Shown piece by piece: positions 1 to 9,563 of a DNA stretch of 19,784 bases. The stretch is taken from assembly GCA_027596195.1 (NCBI GenBank), contig JADGJG010000441.1, positions 1 to 19,784 on the forward strand, written 5' to 3'. Position numbers and translations under genes: made by a program. The notes under the pieces are model-generated. The model did no database searches. It saw only the letters and a program-made list of their open reading frames with translations, and was not told where the DNA came from. Numbering within the stretch: the stretch's first letter is position 1; every line of letters begins with the position of its first letter. Source of the DNA: Podochytrium sp. JEL0797. Taxonomy: Eukaryota > Chytridiomycota > Chytridiomycetes > Chytridiales > Chytriomycetaceae.

Positions 1-639
1 CTTTCGCCGCACCAACCGTCTGCGCCCCCCCCCCCCCCCCCCCCCCCCCCGACGATCCAAGCGCCAAAAAACGGCGTAGGGTTACCTTCTGAAACTCAGT
101 CAACTTGTCATGCGAAACGCGCACGGCGTCATCCAGTCCGTTTGTGAATTCAAATTCCGGCTGCATGGGTAACCATGGTTCGATGGACGATGCGAATGAG
201 CACGGGTTCTCATCGCCCGCGTTTCTCGAAGTGACTGGACGCGTTGGTTTTATCGAGTTTGAATTTGCGATGGGAGTTTCGGGTGCGTTTGTGGCAGTTG
301 GGGCGAGGGCCGAAAAGTCAGAAGCGACTTGTGTGAGAGAGTCTGTTGCAGCAGCGAGGCGTGCGAGGGAGTGTGAGAGGGTGGGTGTTTCAGACGAGAC
401 GGGGTCTGGGTCGTGGTGTGTCAGTTCGAGGAGTTGTAGTTGGGCGTGGAGATGCTTTTGGAGGTCAGCGAGTTGTTCGGCGCGGAGTCGGGATGAGTCT
501 GGGCTGAGTGTGTATTATGGGTTTAGAAGAGGGTGGGTGGAATAATAAGTTAAATGCATTCTTTCAGAGAGACTACTTACCCATCTTCCATCAGCAGCAG
601 CAAAGGAGCCGAGACAGCCTGGATGTTTGTTTTGAACAT
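1..639 (-). CDS. Hypothetical protein, 5' part, cut by the left window edge
   Basis: I do not recognise this protein. Coding is read as exons 639-581, 503-86 and 19-1 (minus). The first exon ends in a GTAAGT donor at 580-575, the second starts after a CAG at 506-504 and ends at an AAG/GTAACC donor, and phases close (2, then 0). The visible ~165 residues begin MFKTNIQAVS; a second in-frame ATG at 591 (MEDGPDSS) could be the true start. Residues ~20-45 look helical (RLRAEQLADLQKHLHAQLQL), followed by a Ser/Thr/Pro/Ala-rich stretch and an acidic/aromatic piece (SIEPWLPMQPEFEF). The frame is free of stops across 418 bp in exon 2, which supports coding. The last intron would contain a run of 26 G on the sense strand, so the 1-19 exon is the least certain part. 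The gene is head-to-head with LEO1. Confidence 0.6.
25..50. repeat. Homopolymer run of 26 C
   Basis: There are 26 consecutive C on the plus strand, i.e. poly-G on the sense strand of the left-edge gene, inside its proposed second intron. It is either a true mononucleotide repeat or an assembly or polymerase-slippage artefact; its length should not be trusted. Confidence 0.9.
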
Positions 640-655
640 TTTTCGTGTTGAAAAT
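640..655. promoter_or_regulatory. 16-bp gap between two divergent start codons
   Basis: Only 16 bp separate the first ATG of the left-edge gene (639, minus) from the LEO1 ATG (656, plus). Both have A-rich start contexts (gaaaatATG and cgaaaaATG). The two 5' UTRs must therefore overlap each other's coding sequence, or one gene uses a later start (591 for the minus gene). I see no TATA box in the gap itself. Confidence 0.5.
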
Positions 656-2050
656 ATGAGCGATATCTCCGACGACGAAAACCTCGCACTTGACCTGTTT
701 GGCGGCGACGTGTCTGACGACGAGTCGCTGCTAGGCGATGCCAGCCATGGCCAGGCGCAGCCAGGCAGCCACGAAGAAGAAGAACAAGGCCAGATGGGCT
801 ATGCCGATGAAGAAGAAGAAGGGCTGCCAGGCAGCCACGAAGACACAAACCACTACACCACACACGCCAACGAGGACAACCTCGACTCAGACGACCTCGA
901 CGACCGCCGCCCCGCCTCGCCCACGCCCCCGCCAGAAGAGGACCACATCATTGCCCAACTCGCACTCAACAAACGCGCACCGCCCGCACAGCTCGCCACG
1001 GACTCGTACCTCGCAAAGGTGCCCCACTTCCTCGCCTTCCACCCACTCCCCTACGACAAGGCCGCCTTTGCCAAAACACTCACCCCGGAAATCCTCGCCA
1101 ACGAAGAGCGCAAGCTGCGTCTCGAAAACACGATCCGTTGGAGATACAACTCGCAGCAGACAATGGCGAAGGACTCGAACGCTCGCATCGTGCGCTGGAG
1201 CGATGGGTCGTTCTCGCTGCTGTTGCATAACGAAATCTTTGACTGCCACGTGAAGCGATCCTCGGAAAAGTCGCACCACTACCTGGCATCGCTGCACAAC
1301 AACGAGGAGGTGCTGCAGAACCACATGCGCATCGACAAGAACGTCATGTTTGTCTCGTCGAAATCGGGCGAGACCCACAAACGTATGATGGCCGCGATTG
1401 CAAAGAAGCATCAGAAGGAGCGCGGCGTGAAGCTGTTTACCGATACAAAGTTTGATCCCGTCGTTGCGAGAAAGGAGGCTGAGAAGGTGCGTTGTTTTTA
1501 AATCGCGTGCAATTTCTTCTCTGTGACTGGAGAACCTCAAACGCGTCTCTGACTCATTCACAAAACAGAGAGAACGCGAAGCCAACCAAGCCGCAAAGAA
1601 AATGCAAGCCGAACGCCACAAAACTGCCAACTCGTACGGCGGCAGCGGCAGCGGCAGTGGAGGTGGAGGAAGTCACGCGGCTGCAAAGGAAGACCGCTAC
1701 TCTGCGAGACGTTACGATGACTATTCGGACGACGAAATGGACCATCATTCGAGAAGTCGGACCACCACGAATTTGGACGCGTATGAAGAAGACTTTGGTG
1801 AGTTTGTTTTTGGTTTTGCTTGGCCTCGCGATTTTTTTTTCGTTGGTGTTTTGGCTGATTCTCTCTCTCTCTCTTTTTTTTAGTTGAAGACGACGACGTC
1901 GAAGAAGCTGCGTCCGACAGCGAGGACGAACGCAGACGCGAAGAAAAATTAAGGGCCGCCAAGCGGGCCCGTAGGGACGAGGGCGAATCGAGTTCCAAAA
2001 AGTCGATTGCCAAGCGTCGCGTGATTGATGACAGTGATGACGACGAATAA
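656..2050 (+). CDS. LEO1: LEO1, Paf1 complex subunit
   Basis: Exons 656-1486, 1569-1797 and 1884-2050 give 408 residues; phases are 0 and 1. Leo1 is a subunit of the nuclear Paf1 complex, which travels with RNA polymerase II and supports elongation and histone modification. The architecture is typical: an acidic N-terminus (1-85, SDDEN and EEEEQ runs, with a small duplication of PGSHE), the conserved Leo1 core at ~121-277 with VPHFLAFHPLPYD and the hallmark NTIRWR at 158-163, then WSDGSFSLLLHNEIFD, and a charged Arg/Glu and Ser/Asp-rich tail ending DDSDDDE. The second exon carries a Ser/Gly stretch. I chose ATG 656 because homologues begin with an acidic segment; the open frame continues upstream to 554 but encodes nothing Leo1-like and overlaps the divergent gene. 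An AATAAA at 2046-2051 overlaps the stop codon. It converges on the RasGEF gene. Confidence 0.93.
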
Positions 2051-2120
2051 AAACATGGCCTATATTATCTTCATAAAGGACAACGAAAACAGAAAAAAAA
2101 GCGAAAAAAGAAAGTTGATA

Positions 2121-5100
2121 TCACGACTTGACTTGCTTTTCACAAATCAAGGACATTTCCTTTAGCTTGGCCAGACTCGTCTCCACGGGGGGCATTGCAA
2201 TGAAATTCTGAATCGCTGGTTTCACGGGGAATGCGAAATCGACTTCTGCGAGCGACACAATGTCTTTAACGCGACTTCCCATCATGCGGAGCTTGTCAAA
2301 GTTGATGAGGCCGTCCACGAGTTTGGGGTTTCCGTCGTTCATGAAGGTGAGGTCTTTGAGGTATATTGCTGCAGGAAATAACACAAAAAAGTTAAAAACG
2401 AAATTCCAACAAGGCTCAACAAGGCGCCGCTACACTCACGCAAGAAGGGAACAATCGGAGGAGCCGCATGTCCCAACAAGTCGCGATAATTTTTCATATT
2501 CCTCGACGGATCCGCGAGCTTCTCAATCTCTGCATACACTTTTTTGACAGGCTCCGGCAGACCTGCCCACGTCTTTTTTAAGCGACTCACGGGCGACAGG
2601 TTGAGACCCGAGACAAACGAAAAGAGACTGAAAAAGTTGTTGTATTTGACGGAGGCGGAGGTTGCGAGGATAAACTGTTTGAGAATCAGAATGCGTTTTT
2701 TGAGGTTGGGTTCTTTGACGATTTCGGTGGCAACCCCTGTATACGGTGAGTTTTTCAAATTAGTATTCTAAACTCGATCATTTTCGAGTGGAGACAGGGA
2801 GGGGTGGGGGTTGGTCCTTACAATACGACTCCTTGTCGAACCGCTCGATAAAGAAATTGAGATACGGCGTGTCCTCCTTTTTCCCAATCCAAATCTGGTT
2901 CAAAAACTCGATCGCGTGGATGTTGCGAAACAGTTTGAAGTTGTGCAGACAGAGCTGCTGGGCGAGTTCTTCTGGGTTTGTTTTCATGAGCATGCTTTCC
3001 ATCGTTTTGCCGCGGCGCGCAACGATGCGGTAGTAGTCTTGCATTTCTTCGTATTTTAGAGTCTTTTTGCGGCAGATGGAGGGTGGTAAAAGATGTGTTA
3101 TAGAACCAAAAAAAGAATTCATGTGGGGTGTCAACGCGTTTTTGCCGCGGCCTTACCTGAAGATTCAACAACTCCATCAACCGCGTCCCAAACTCCTTCA
3201 AATGAGCATTCTCCTGATACTTCAACTCATCCACAAAATCATCCAACTGGTTCCTCAAATCCGTGCTCAACGTGAAATCATGAAACTGATTCTCCACCCA
3301 CCAAATGAGCGTCTGCAGCGTCTTGACACGTACCGTGTCCTTTGTGCGGTTGAAGTAATCGGTTTCATCGGCGGTGGGGTGTTCGGGGAGGACGCAAAAG
3401 AAACGGCCGAGGAGGTTTTCAAAGAGGGATTCGGTTGTGATGAAGGAGCGGAAGGTGAGCATGAAGGTTTCGAGGTAGGTTTCGTCGGTGGACATTTGGT
3501 CGGGGTTGGTGAGGGTTTCGACAATTTTTTCGGGTGTGCCGGACATGACTTGGAGTCTGTGTGTGTGTGTGTGAATTTTATGTGTTCAGTCGTGTTTGTT
3601 TTTTTTTTTTGTTTTTTTTTTGTTGCTTCGGCCCCTTCTCTCCCCTCCCCGCCCGCGGGGCCCCCCCCCCAATCCACCAACTTTTCACAAAAACTCACCG
3701 CCCGTTAATCAACTGCAACGTCATCACATCAACCCCATTCTCGCGAACCACATTCATGCGATACTTTTTATCCCCGGGAACCACAAACATCTCCGCCAAC
3801 CCTTCCTTGGTGACGAAAAACTCAAACAACCGGTCCATCTCGACCACCGAGTTTTGCGCACCACTGTTTGTCTGAAACGTGTGCGAATCGAAATCGAGAT
3901 CGTTCTTTGTACACACATGGGCGAGAATATCGTCCATTGCGAGTGTGGAAAGGGCGCGGATGGCAATCGATTTGTAGTTTGGTAACGTGATGATGAGGAA
4001 TCCGATTCCAGAGGGTGGGGACTTGCTTTGTTCGGTAGCTTGGGCAACGGTGAGGGACCAGACGGAAACGTTTGTGATGGATTCGCGTTTGTTTTCTCGG
4101 AATTGGTCTTTGCGTGCAAAGTTCCTGTGTTTTGCGTTTGGGCGCGTCTGAGTGTTTAGATTATATATGAAAATGGGAAACGGGGATGCTATTTACATTG
4201 GGATGAGGGGCTTCAAAGTATCTCCCGTTACGCTCTTTTGACTGCTTCCCTTCGAATTGAGTGAGACACGAAGCGGCGATATGGGACTCGTATCTTTCGA
4301 TACGGACGACGCGTCCGAAACCCCGGTCTCCCCGTTCGTCGAATGCGAAGCCTCTCGACTATGTTCGCCGGATGTAGGTGTTGAGGGCAAATCGATTTGA
4401 ATTCCAACCGTGTTGGAATCTCTGGTGATTTCAGAGTCGCGAGGAGTTGGAGTGGTACCGGTGGGTGGCGCTGAGGTTGTGGATGTGTCCGTGTCGGTGC
4501 TGGTCACAGAATGAGTCTTGTATTTCGCGGCTAATTTGTGTTGGAGCATGATTGGTGCGCTGTCTACCGATTTTCTTGGAAGTGCGGGGGGAAGTGAGGG
4601 GACCTTCCAATCGGAGAATACTGTTTGGGGACGACCGAGTGCTGTTTTGAATTGTTGTTATTTCGATCACATAATGTATACAAAACTGCGGACTCTGTTT
4701 TTTTTTACCTGAATTATGCGAAGCCTGTCTTAGTCTCCCTTTCACCTCGGCTCCCAAAGTGGCCACTTCACCATCCCCCGTAACAGAAATCTCCTGTGAA
4801 TTACTAGCACTTTGGTTCCTCGAATTACTGGTACTCTGGTTCCTCGATCGCGGAAGCGGCGGCACCTCTGACGAATGAGTCCTCGTAAAACTCTCATTGG
4901 ACTCACGAACGAGCAACGAATAATGAGATTGCGCGAGGACCGCCACGTTGCGCAGTTTGTCACGTTCGACGCCCCTCAACGCGAGGGAGAGGAATTCAAA
5001 GTGGCGCGAGTCCACGAGGAGGTCTTCGAGTTCAGGGTACGCGACTCGTTTGCTTTTGAACGTGACTTTGATTTTGTACTTTGACGGTACGAGGGAGAGC

Positions 5101-5309
5101 TGTGCGCAGGATTCAAAGAGGATGTCTTGGAAGGATTGGAGCTCGTTGGTTTTGATTTGGAGAGTGGTTCCTGTGATGGGGGTGTCGACGCGTACAATCT
5201 CCGGGAGGACCCATGGAGTGGACCTGATCGCGTTTGCTTGGATGAGAGAAATGGAATTTGGGCGAGTGACTTACTCGAGGAGACTCGTGGCTGTCACGTT
5301 GGCCTCCAT
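2121..5309 (-). CDS. Ras guanine-nucleotide exchange factor (RasGEFN + CDC25-type RasGEF) with ubiquitin-like N-terminal regions
   Basis: Eight exons: 5309-5275, 5223-4709, 4641-4197, 4124-3699, 3556-3157, 3062-2822, 2736-2440, 2368-2121. All phases close and the product is 868 residues. It should load GTP onto a Ras-family GTPase at membranes. Residues ~13-95 (TLQIKTNELQSFQDILFES...) look like a ubiquitin-like/Ras-binding fold. A Ser/Thr-rich linker follows (~110-330). Exon 4 (332-473) holds a second, possibly RA/ubiquitin-like module (STLAMDDILAHVCTKNDLDF). RasGEFN is at ~475-605 (TPEKIVETLT, ETFMLTFRSFIT). The catalytic RasGEF domain is at ~615-855 (NPEELAQQL, FNLFRNI-like motif, WVATEIV, FFSLFSFVSGLNLSPVSRLKKTW, DPSRN, VPFL, YLKDLTFMNDGNP, INFDKLR). 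The W of WVATEIV is rebuilt across the exon 6/7 splice, and the R of GRLQVMSGTPEK across 4/5, which strongly supports the model. There is no SH3 domain, unlike yeast Cdc25. The first exon (35 nt) is the least certain; a CAG directly before ATG 5309 could also be an acceptor. Confidence 0.88.
3557..3698 (-). other. Intron 4 of the RasGEF gene, G-rich with CA repeat
   Basis: This 142-bp intron is the longest in the gene. On the transcribed sense it runs GTGAGT, then a G-rich block (3670-3632) with several runs of three or more G including a run of ten, then A-rich tracts, then about eight CA units ending in the CAG acceptor (3573-3557). The G runs could form a G-quadruplex in RNA or non-template DNA. 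Splicing is supported by the restored RasGEFN reading frame. Confidence 0.75.
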
Positions 5310-6188
5310 CTGCGATATGAAAAATCTGTCGAGTCCTTGACCAAAGCACAATGAAAAAAAGACAAAGGCAAAATCTTTGGGAATACGAAATCAAGGAATG
5401 ATAGTCGCCGGCTCTGCCATGGTGCTCTAGGTTCCTGCCCTTTTGGGAAAAAAAGATCGTCGGTACAATTCTCCAGGGGTTTTGCGTCTGAGAGGATCAA
5501 ATCCGATCACGTAATTCCCGATTGCTGAATAACCAGGATTAGAAGAAAACACACACTTGCCGAACCCCGGAAGGCGCGGTCACCCAATTCCCGCCTTGCG
5601 GACAATCTAGAATTGAACATTCGAAGGTATGAGGTTGATGTCGGTCCCACCTTCTTTTAAGATTGGAGCCGCCGCACACGGAAATGGTCTTTCCGAATTT
5701 AGACGTGAATTTATGGTATGTGTTAATTCGGACAGAGCAGTTGAGTTTCGGCTCAAATATTCCTGTCATAAAATTCTCATATTTGCCGGGCCAGTCTCAG
5801 CGAAAGTTTAATTGGACGCGTGATTATTCCAGCCTTGAGTAGTATTTTGTTTGCGCATTTTTAACCCTTTTGGTTTATTCAATTCAAACAAACAAACAAA
5901 GAGTACATTGAGTACTGTGGCAGTTTGCTGACATAAACTCTTGCAGGTGATTCCCGCGTGTTCCAAAGCCTCTTCTTCAAGAGTTCAAGGCTATGCCTCA
6001 ATTCAACTTTGCAAATTCGTCTGTCGAATTTGAAGAGCAACATGCTCCAGAATTTCAGGTTGCATTTTTCTTATTTTGACGCGTTCCCCTTTGAGCTTCG
6101 AATTCAGTGAACGAAGTTAAGTACACTCACCAAGTTAGAAAGTAATTATTGAAGCCGCCAAACAAAAAACGCGTGGATTTTTCGAAAA
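5310..6188. other. Intergenic region between RasGEF and RPN11
   Basis: This 880-bp gap carries the upstream regions of two divergent genes and one possible gene relic (5427-5796, minus, listed separately). I looked for tRNA, 5S rRNA and spliceosomal RNA signatures and found none convincing. A short repeat of CAAA units lies at 5887-5900. I see no TATA box I would defend. Confidence 0.6.
5427..5796 (-). pseudogene. Possible relic of an unidentified protein gene, two frames
   Basis: On the minus strand, 5796-5539 is open and reads like real protein (DWPGKYENFMTGIFEPKLN, KFTSKFGKTISVCGGSN, CSILDCPQGGNWVTAPS). After a GTGTGTG run at ~5560-5554 the frame shifts, and a second open stretch continues to a TAG at 5427-5429 (NPGYSAIGNYVIGFDPLRR). 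The change of frame at a dinucleotide run suggests a slippage break, since the only candidate intron there would be under 35 nt. I do not recognise the family. No good start codon context or upstream exon is seen. It could be a chance open frame; composition (Gly, Cys, aromatic) is the only argument for coding. Confidence 0.3.
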
Positions 6189-7573
6189 ATGGACGCTGTG
6201 AGTCCCCCTCTCGTCCCAGCAGCCCGCCCCTTGGCCAGCCACACCCACTGAACTCATGTGCAAAAACCTACCACATAGAGACTCGCACGCATGTTTGGAC
6301 AGGGCGCGCAAGCCGCCCAACCTGGCCTTGACACCCCCATGGTGGACACGGCCGAAACCGTGCACATCTCGTCGCTCGCACTGCTCAAGATGTTGAAGCA
6401 CGGACGCGCGGGTGTGCCGATGGAAGTGATGGGGCTGATGCTCGGAGAGTTTGTGGACGACTACACGGTAAAACGAACCCCCCCCCCAATGCTGGTCTGT
6501 TGGCTGATACCTCTTTACACTCAGGTCCGTGTAGTGGATGTGTTTGCCATGCCGCAGAGTGGAACGGGAGTGTCTGTGGAGGCAGTGGATCCCGTGTTCC
6601 AGACCAAGATGTTGGACATGTTGAAGCAGACGGGCCGGTGAGCGCCCCCTCCCACCAAACTCTTGATATCCCCCGCGACTGTTTTGTTGAATTCATTTTC
6701 CTATTTCGTAGCCCTGAAATGGTGGTTGGTTGGTACCACTCGCACCCCGGTTTCGGATGCTGGCTCTCAAGCACAGACGTCAACACCCAGAACGTGAGTG
6801 GATCCCCCCTTTTCCGTCCTACTTTCCCCGCTGTCCTAACACATCAAACCCCCCGCAGAGTTTCGAACAACTCAACCCACGCGCCATCGCCGTCGTCGTG
6901 GACCCGATCCAATCTGTGAAGGGAAAAGTCGTGATTGACGCGTTCCGTCTCATCAACCCACAAACCCTCGCGATTAGCAAAGAGCCGCGTCAAATTACGT
7001 CGAATATTGGGTACTTGAACAAGCCGAGTATTCAGGTAACCGACGTCGCGCATGCGTGTGTTGTGCGTGTTTGTGTTGCTCATCGATCGAAACACCACCT
7101 TCCCCTCTCTCCCCTTCTTTCCCCCCACGAAACACCCTTCCCTCCAGGCGCTGATCCACGGATTGAACCGTCACTACTACTCGATTGGTATCAACTACCG
7201 CAAGAACGAGTTGGAGCAAAAGATGCTCCTGAACCTGCACAAGAAGGACTGGACCGAAGGACTCACATTAACCAACTTTGACGAGCACAGTTGTGGGAAC
7301 GAAGAGTCTGTCAAGGTACAGAAACTTAAACCACCATTCTCGGACCCCTTTCACTAAAATACGGATTCCCCTTGAATGTAGAAAATGCTGGCACTCTCTG
7401 ACGCGTACAACAAATCCGTTGTGGAAGAAACTACCATGACCCCGGAGCAACTCAAGACGCGTCACATTGGGAAACAGGACCCCAAGCGCCATTTAGAAGA
7501 CAAGGTGGAGGATGTGATGACGTCGAATATTGTGCAGTGTTTGGGATCCATGTTGGATGTCGAATCATTCTGA
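6189..7573 (+). CDS. RPN11: RPN11, 26S proteasome lid JAMM deubiquitinase
   Basis: Exons 6189-6197, 6279-6467, 6525-6637, 6712-6793, 6859-7035, 7148-7315 and 7382-7573 give 309 residues; phases close throughout (human PSMD14 is 310). Rpn11 is the zinc metalloprotease of the 19S lid that removes ubiquitin chains from substrates as they enter the proteasome. The MPN+/JAMM site is complete: Glu52 in [11 protein letters not shown] and the HxH-x7-S-x2-D motif [14 protein letters not shown] with His113, His115, Ser123 and Asp126. Other hallmarks are [48 protein letters not shown] and [11 protein letters not shown]. The start is a 9-nt coding exon (MDA) joined to RLARMFGQG, matching the MDRLLRLGG-like start of animal homologues; the in-frame ATG at 6291 would lose this. 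Introns 2 and 4 carry C runs. The C-terminal helix ([19 protein letters not shown]) matches the part that binds Rpn8/other lid helices in known structures. Confidence 0.96.
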
Positions 7574-7627
7574 GATTATTTTATTTGTGTTTTTTGAGAT
7601 TCGTAAACAAAAGGAAACAAGAAAAGA

Positions 7628-8041
7628 ATGACAAAACACCGCCGCATGGCAGGCGGCAGACCCAACGGCAGCAGTCAAGACAATGAAATCGAATCGAAAC
7701 ACGCGATCCACAAGCAGGTGTTGAAATTCTGGGGCAATCACAAGTCGGAATTCGCTGCCTTCTGGTCCTCGCGTTCTATTGCAGCCAAGAATGTTTGAAG
7801 GCGGATTGGAAGAGTCACAAAGTGGATCATTTTAAGGAGCTGGCTTTTATTGCCGGGTGTGGGCATTGTCACTAGATTTAAAGATTTGTTTTCTTTTTGT
7901 TCTGATTCTTGGTTAACATTTGATTTGCAACAACAGGCATGCCCGTGCCAGCGAGTCGTTTATTGTTCAACAGACTGCCAGAAGGCTGCATGGAAAGCGC
8001 ACAAAGTCGAACACAATGATATTGTTGCAAAGTCGGGTTAA
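7628..8041 (+). pseudogene. MYND-type zinc-finger gene relic, two half fingers in different frames
   Basis: Two MYND finger ends lie in tandem. At ~7757-7830 the frame reads RCLLVLAFYCSQEC then LKADWKSHKVDH; at 7937-8012, one frame over, it reads ACPCQRVVYCSTDC then QKAAWKAHKVEH. MYND fingers bind zinc and mediate protein contacts. The first copy has Leu where the second zinc-ligand Cys of its CxC pair should be. A CGHC at 7858-7869, just before a stop, could be the opening CxxC of the second finger. An ATG at 7628 opens a frame (MTKHRRMAGGRPNGSS) not joined to the first finger. I tested obvious GT/AG pairs, including 7857 to 7936, and none restores both fingers in one frame. It is either a decayed gene or one whose exons I cannot resolve. 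Confidence 0.5.
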
Positions 8042-8211
8042 TTTGCGTTTTTAATCGCGTTTCGGCACGCAGTTTTCAAAATTTCTTGGATGTTCTTTCG
8101 TATTCCAATAGAGAATCGCTTCTTTTTCCTCTCTCAAAATACACATAGAAGGGGAGGGCTTGCTCGCCGAAAACCATTTTCGCGTTTTCGAAAACCTTCA
8201 CAAAAAAGCGA

Positions 8212-9456
8212 ATGTCTGCCAACCACGTTGCGACACTCGCGCGCGGGGTCCTCAGCGTGTCCGGATCGGACGCGGCCAAGTTTCTGCAGGGCCTCACGAC
8301 CAACAACATGTTGCGCATCGAACACGGCGGCGCGGGTCTCTTTGCGGGTTTCCTGACGGCGCCAGGCCGAGTCATTGCCGACGCCTTTGTGCATCCGCGC
8401 AACGCGAGCGGAAACAGCAGCGCAAAAGAGACCCAGTTTCTCGTCGACGTGGACCCCAGGGCTGCCGCTTCACTAGTCGCCCACCTGAGAAAGTATGCGC
8501 TGCGCGCAAAGGTTGCCATCGAAGACGTGTCGCAAGAGTTTCAAGTCCACCAGGCATGGGGTCCCCATGCCGCATTGTGGGATCAGTATGTGGGAGATGT
8601 GGGCAAGGGGCTGCCCGCGGGGACCGTGCTGACCAAGGATCGCTGGATCCAGGTTGGATGCAAGGACCCGAGGAACCCAAGTCTGGGCGTGCGGTATCTC
8701 GTGCCCAAAGGGGAAAAGGGTGAGCTGTTGCACATTGGGTTTCGGAGATTGTTCAACGCAAGGCCTGACTCCTTGCGAAAATAGCCAATCTTCCCGCTTC
8801 CTTTAGCGAAACCTCGGAACTCGAATACAAGATTCATCGCATTCTCAATGGAATCCCCGAGGGAATGGACGACATTTTCACCAACGTGTCGCTGCCGTTG
8901 GAATCCAATTTCGATTTGATGTCGGGAGGTAAACTCCCGCTATATTGTTCGATGCCGCACGAGCGACGAGCTGATTGTCCGAGCGCTTTTCAGTTGATTT
9001 TAGAAAGGGCTGTTACTTGGGCCAAGAGCTCACAATCCGGACCTACCACATTGGAGTGACGCGAAAGAGAATCGTGCCTGTCCAGATTTTCCGCGAGACG
9101 GACGAGTTGAGTTTCTTATGGAGGTTGTGTATTTGGTGGCCTCAATTAAAAAATCGCGTGCTTTCTATTGCAGGATTCCAGCCCAACTCACGCTGGACAG
9201 AACGTTCACGGATCCCTTGCCGCCGTCCATGTCGGAAATCCGATTGCTGAGCAAGAAGGACGGAACCATGAGCAAGCGCGAAGTCGGCAAGTTTTGTAGC
9301 GGAGTTCACAATATCGGGTTGGCGTTGGTGCGGTTGGAGCAAGCGGGGCATGTTGCGGATTCGGAGCTGGTGCTGTCTCCGGATGCGGCGGCTCGGGGGT
9401 TACGTGTTCGCGCGTTTCCGCCTTCATGGTTCCCTGCTCCAGTTGCTGAGGAATAA
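8212..9456 (+). CDS. IBA57: IBA57/CAF17-like mitochondrial Fe-S cluster assembly factor
   Basis: Exons 8212-8719, 8785-8928, 8994-9123 and 9174-9456 give 354 residues; phases 1, 1, 2. Iba57 is a folate-binding YgfZ/GcvT-fold protein that works with Isa1/Isa2 to mature [4Fe-4S] proteins such as aconitase and lipoate synthase in mitochondria. Family marks: the N-terminal [38 protein letters not shown], then the signature [10 protein letters not shown] at ~222-231 with the conserved Cys224, followed by [11 protein letters not shown], and the C-terminal domain [18 protein letters not shown]. The signature is rebuilt across the 8928/8994 splice ([15 protein letters not shown]), using the CAG at 8991-8993 rather than the TTTAG 10 bp later. 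The third donor is uncertain: GTTGTG at 9124 and GTTGAG at 9106 both keep frame. The domain begins close to residue 7, so any mitochondrial presequence is very short or missing from this model. Confidence 0.88.
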
Positions 9457-9563
9457 TCAGGATCATTTTAATGCGTAGTCGCGCCGGCGAAATTTCGCCG
9501 AATAAACAAGAATATTAATAATACCAAAAAAGGAAAACACTCCGAAATCGGATATCCAAGGAA

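Noticed and set aside
105..545. 146-residue open frame on the plus strand
   Set aside because: It is the antisense shadow of the minus-strand exon 503-86, which has splice sites and a better composition.
554..655. Upstream extension of the LEO1 reading frame
   Set aside because: It overlaps the divergent gene, encodes nothing Leo1-like, and the ATG at 656 gives the expected acidic start.
5295..5430. ATG at 5420-5418 in good context (ccATGG, minus) as a RasGEF start spliced to the CAG before 5309
   Set aside because: The short frame hits a stop before any usable GT donor.
5460..5560. tRNA- or 5S-like motif (aggatcaaatccga, gaaccccgg)
   Set aside because: No acceptor stem, D-arm or anticodon arm can be folded around it, and no terminator T-run follows.
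8160..8723. Long second frame (187 residues) overlapping IBA57 exon 1
   Set aside because: It is Arg/Pro/Gly-rich, shows no family motifs, and is a shadow of the IBA57 frame in GC-rich sequence.
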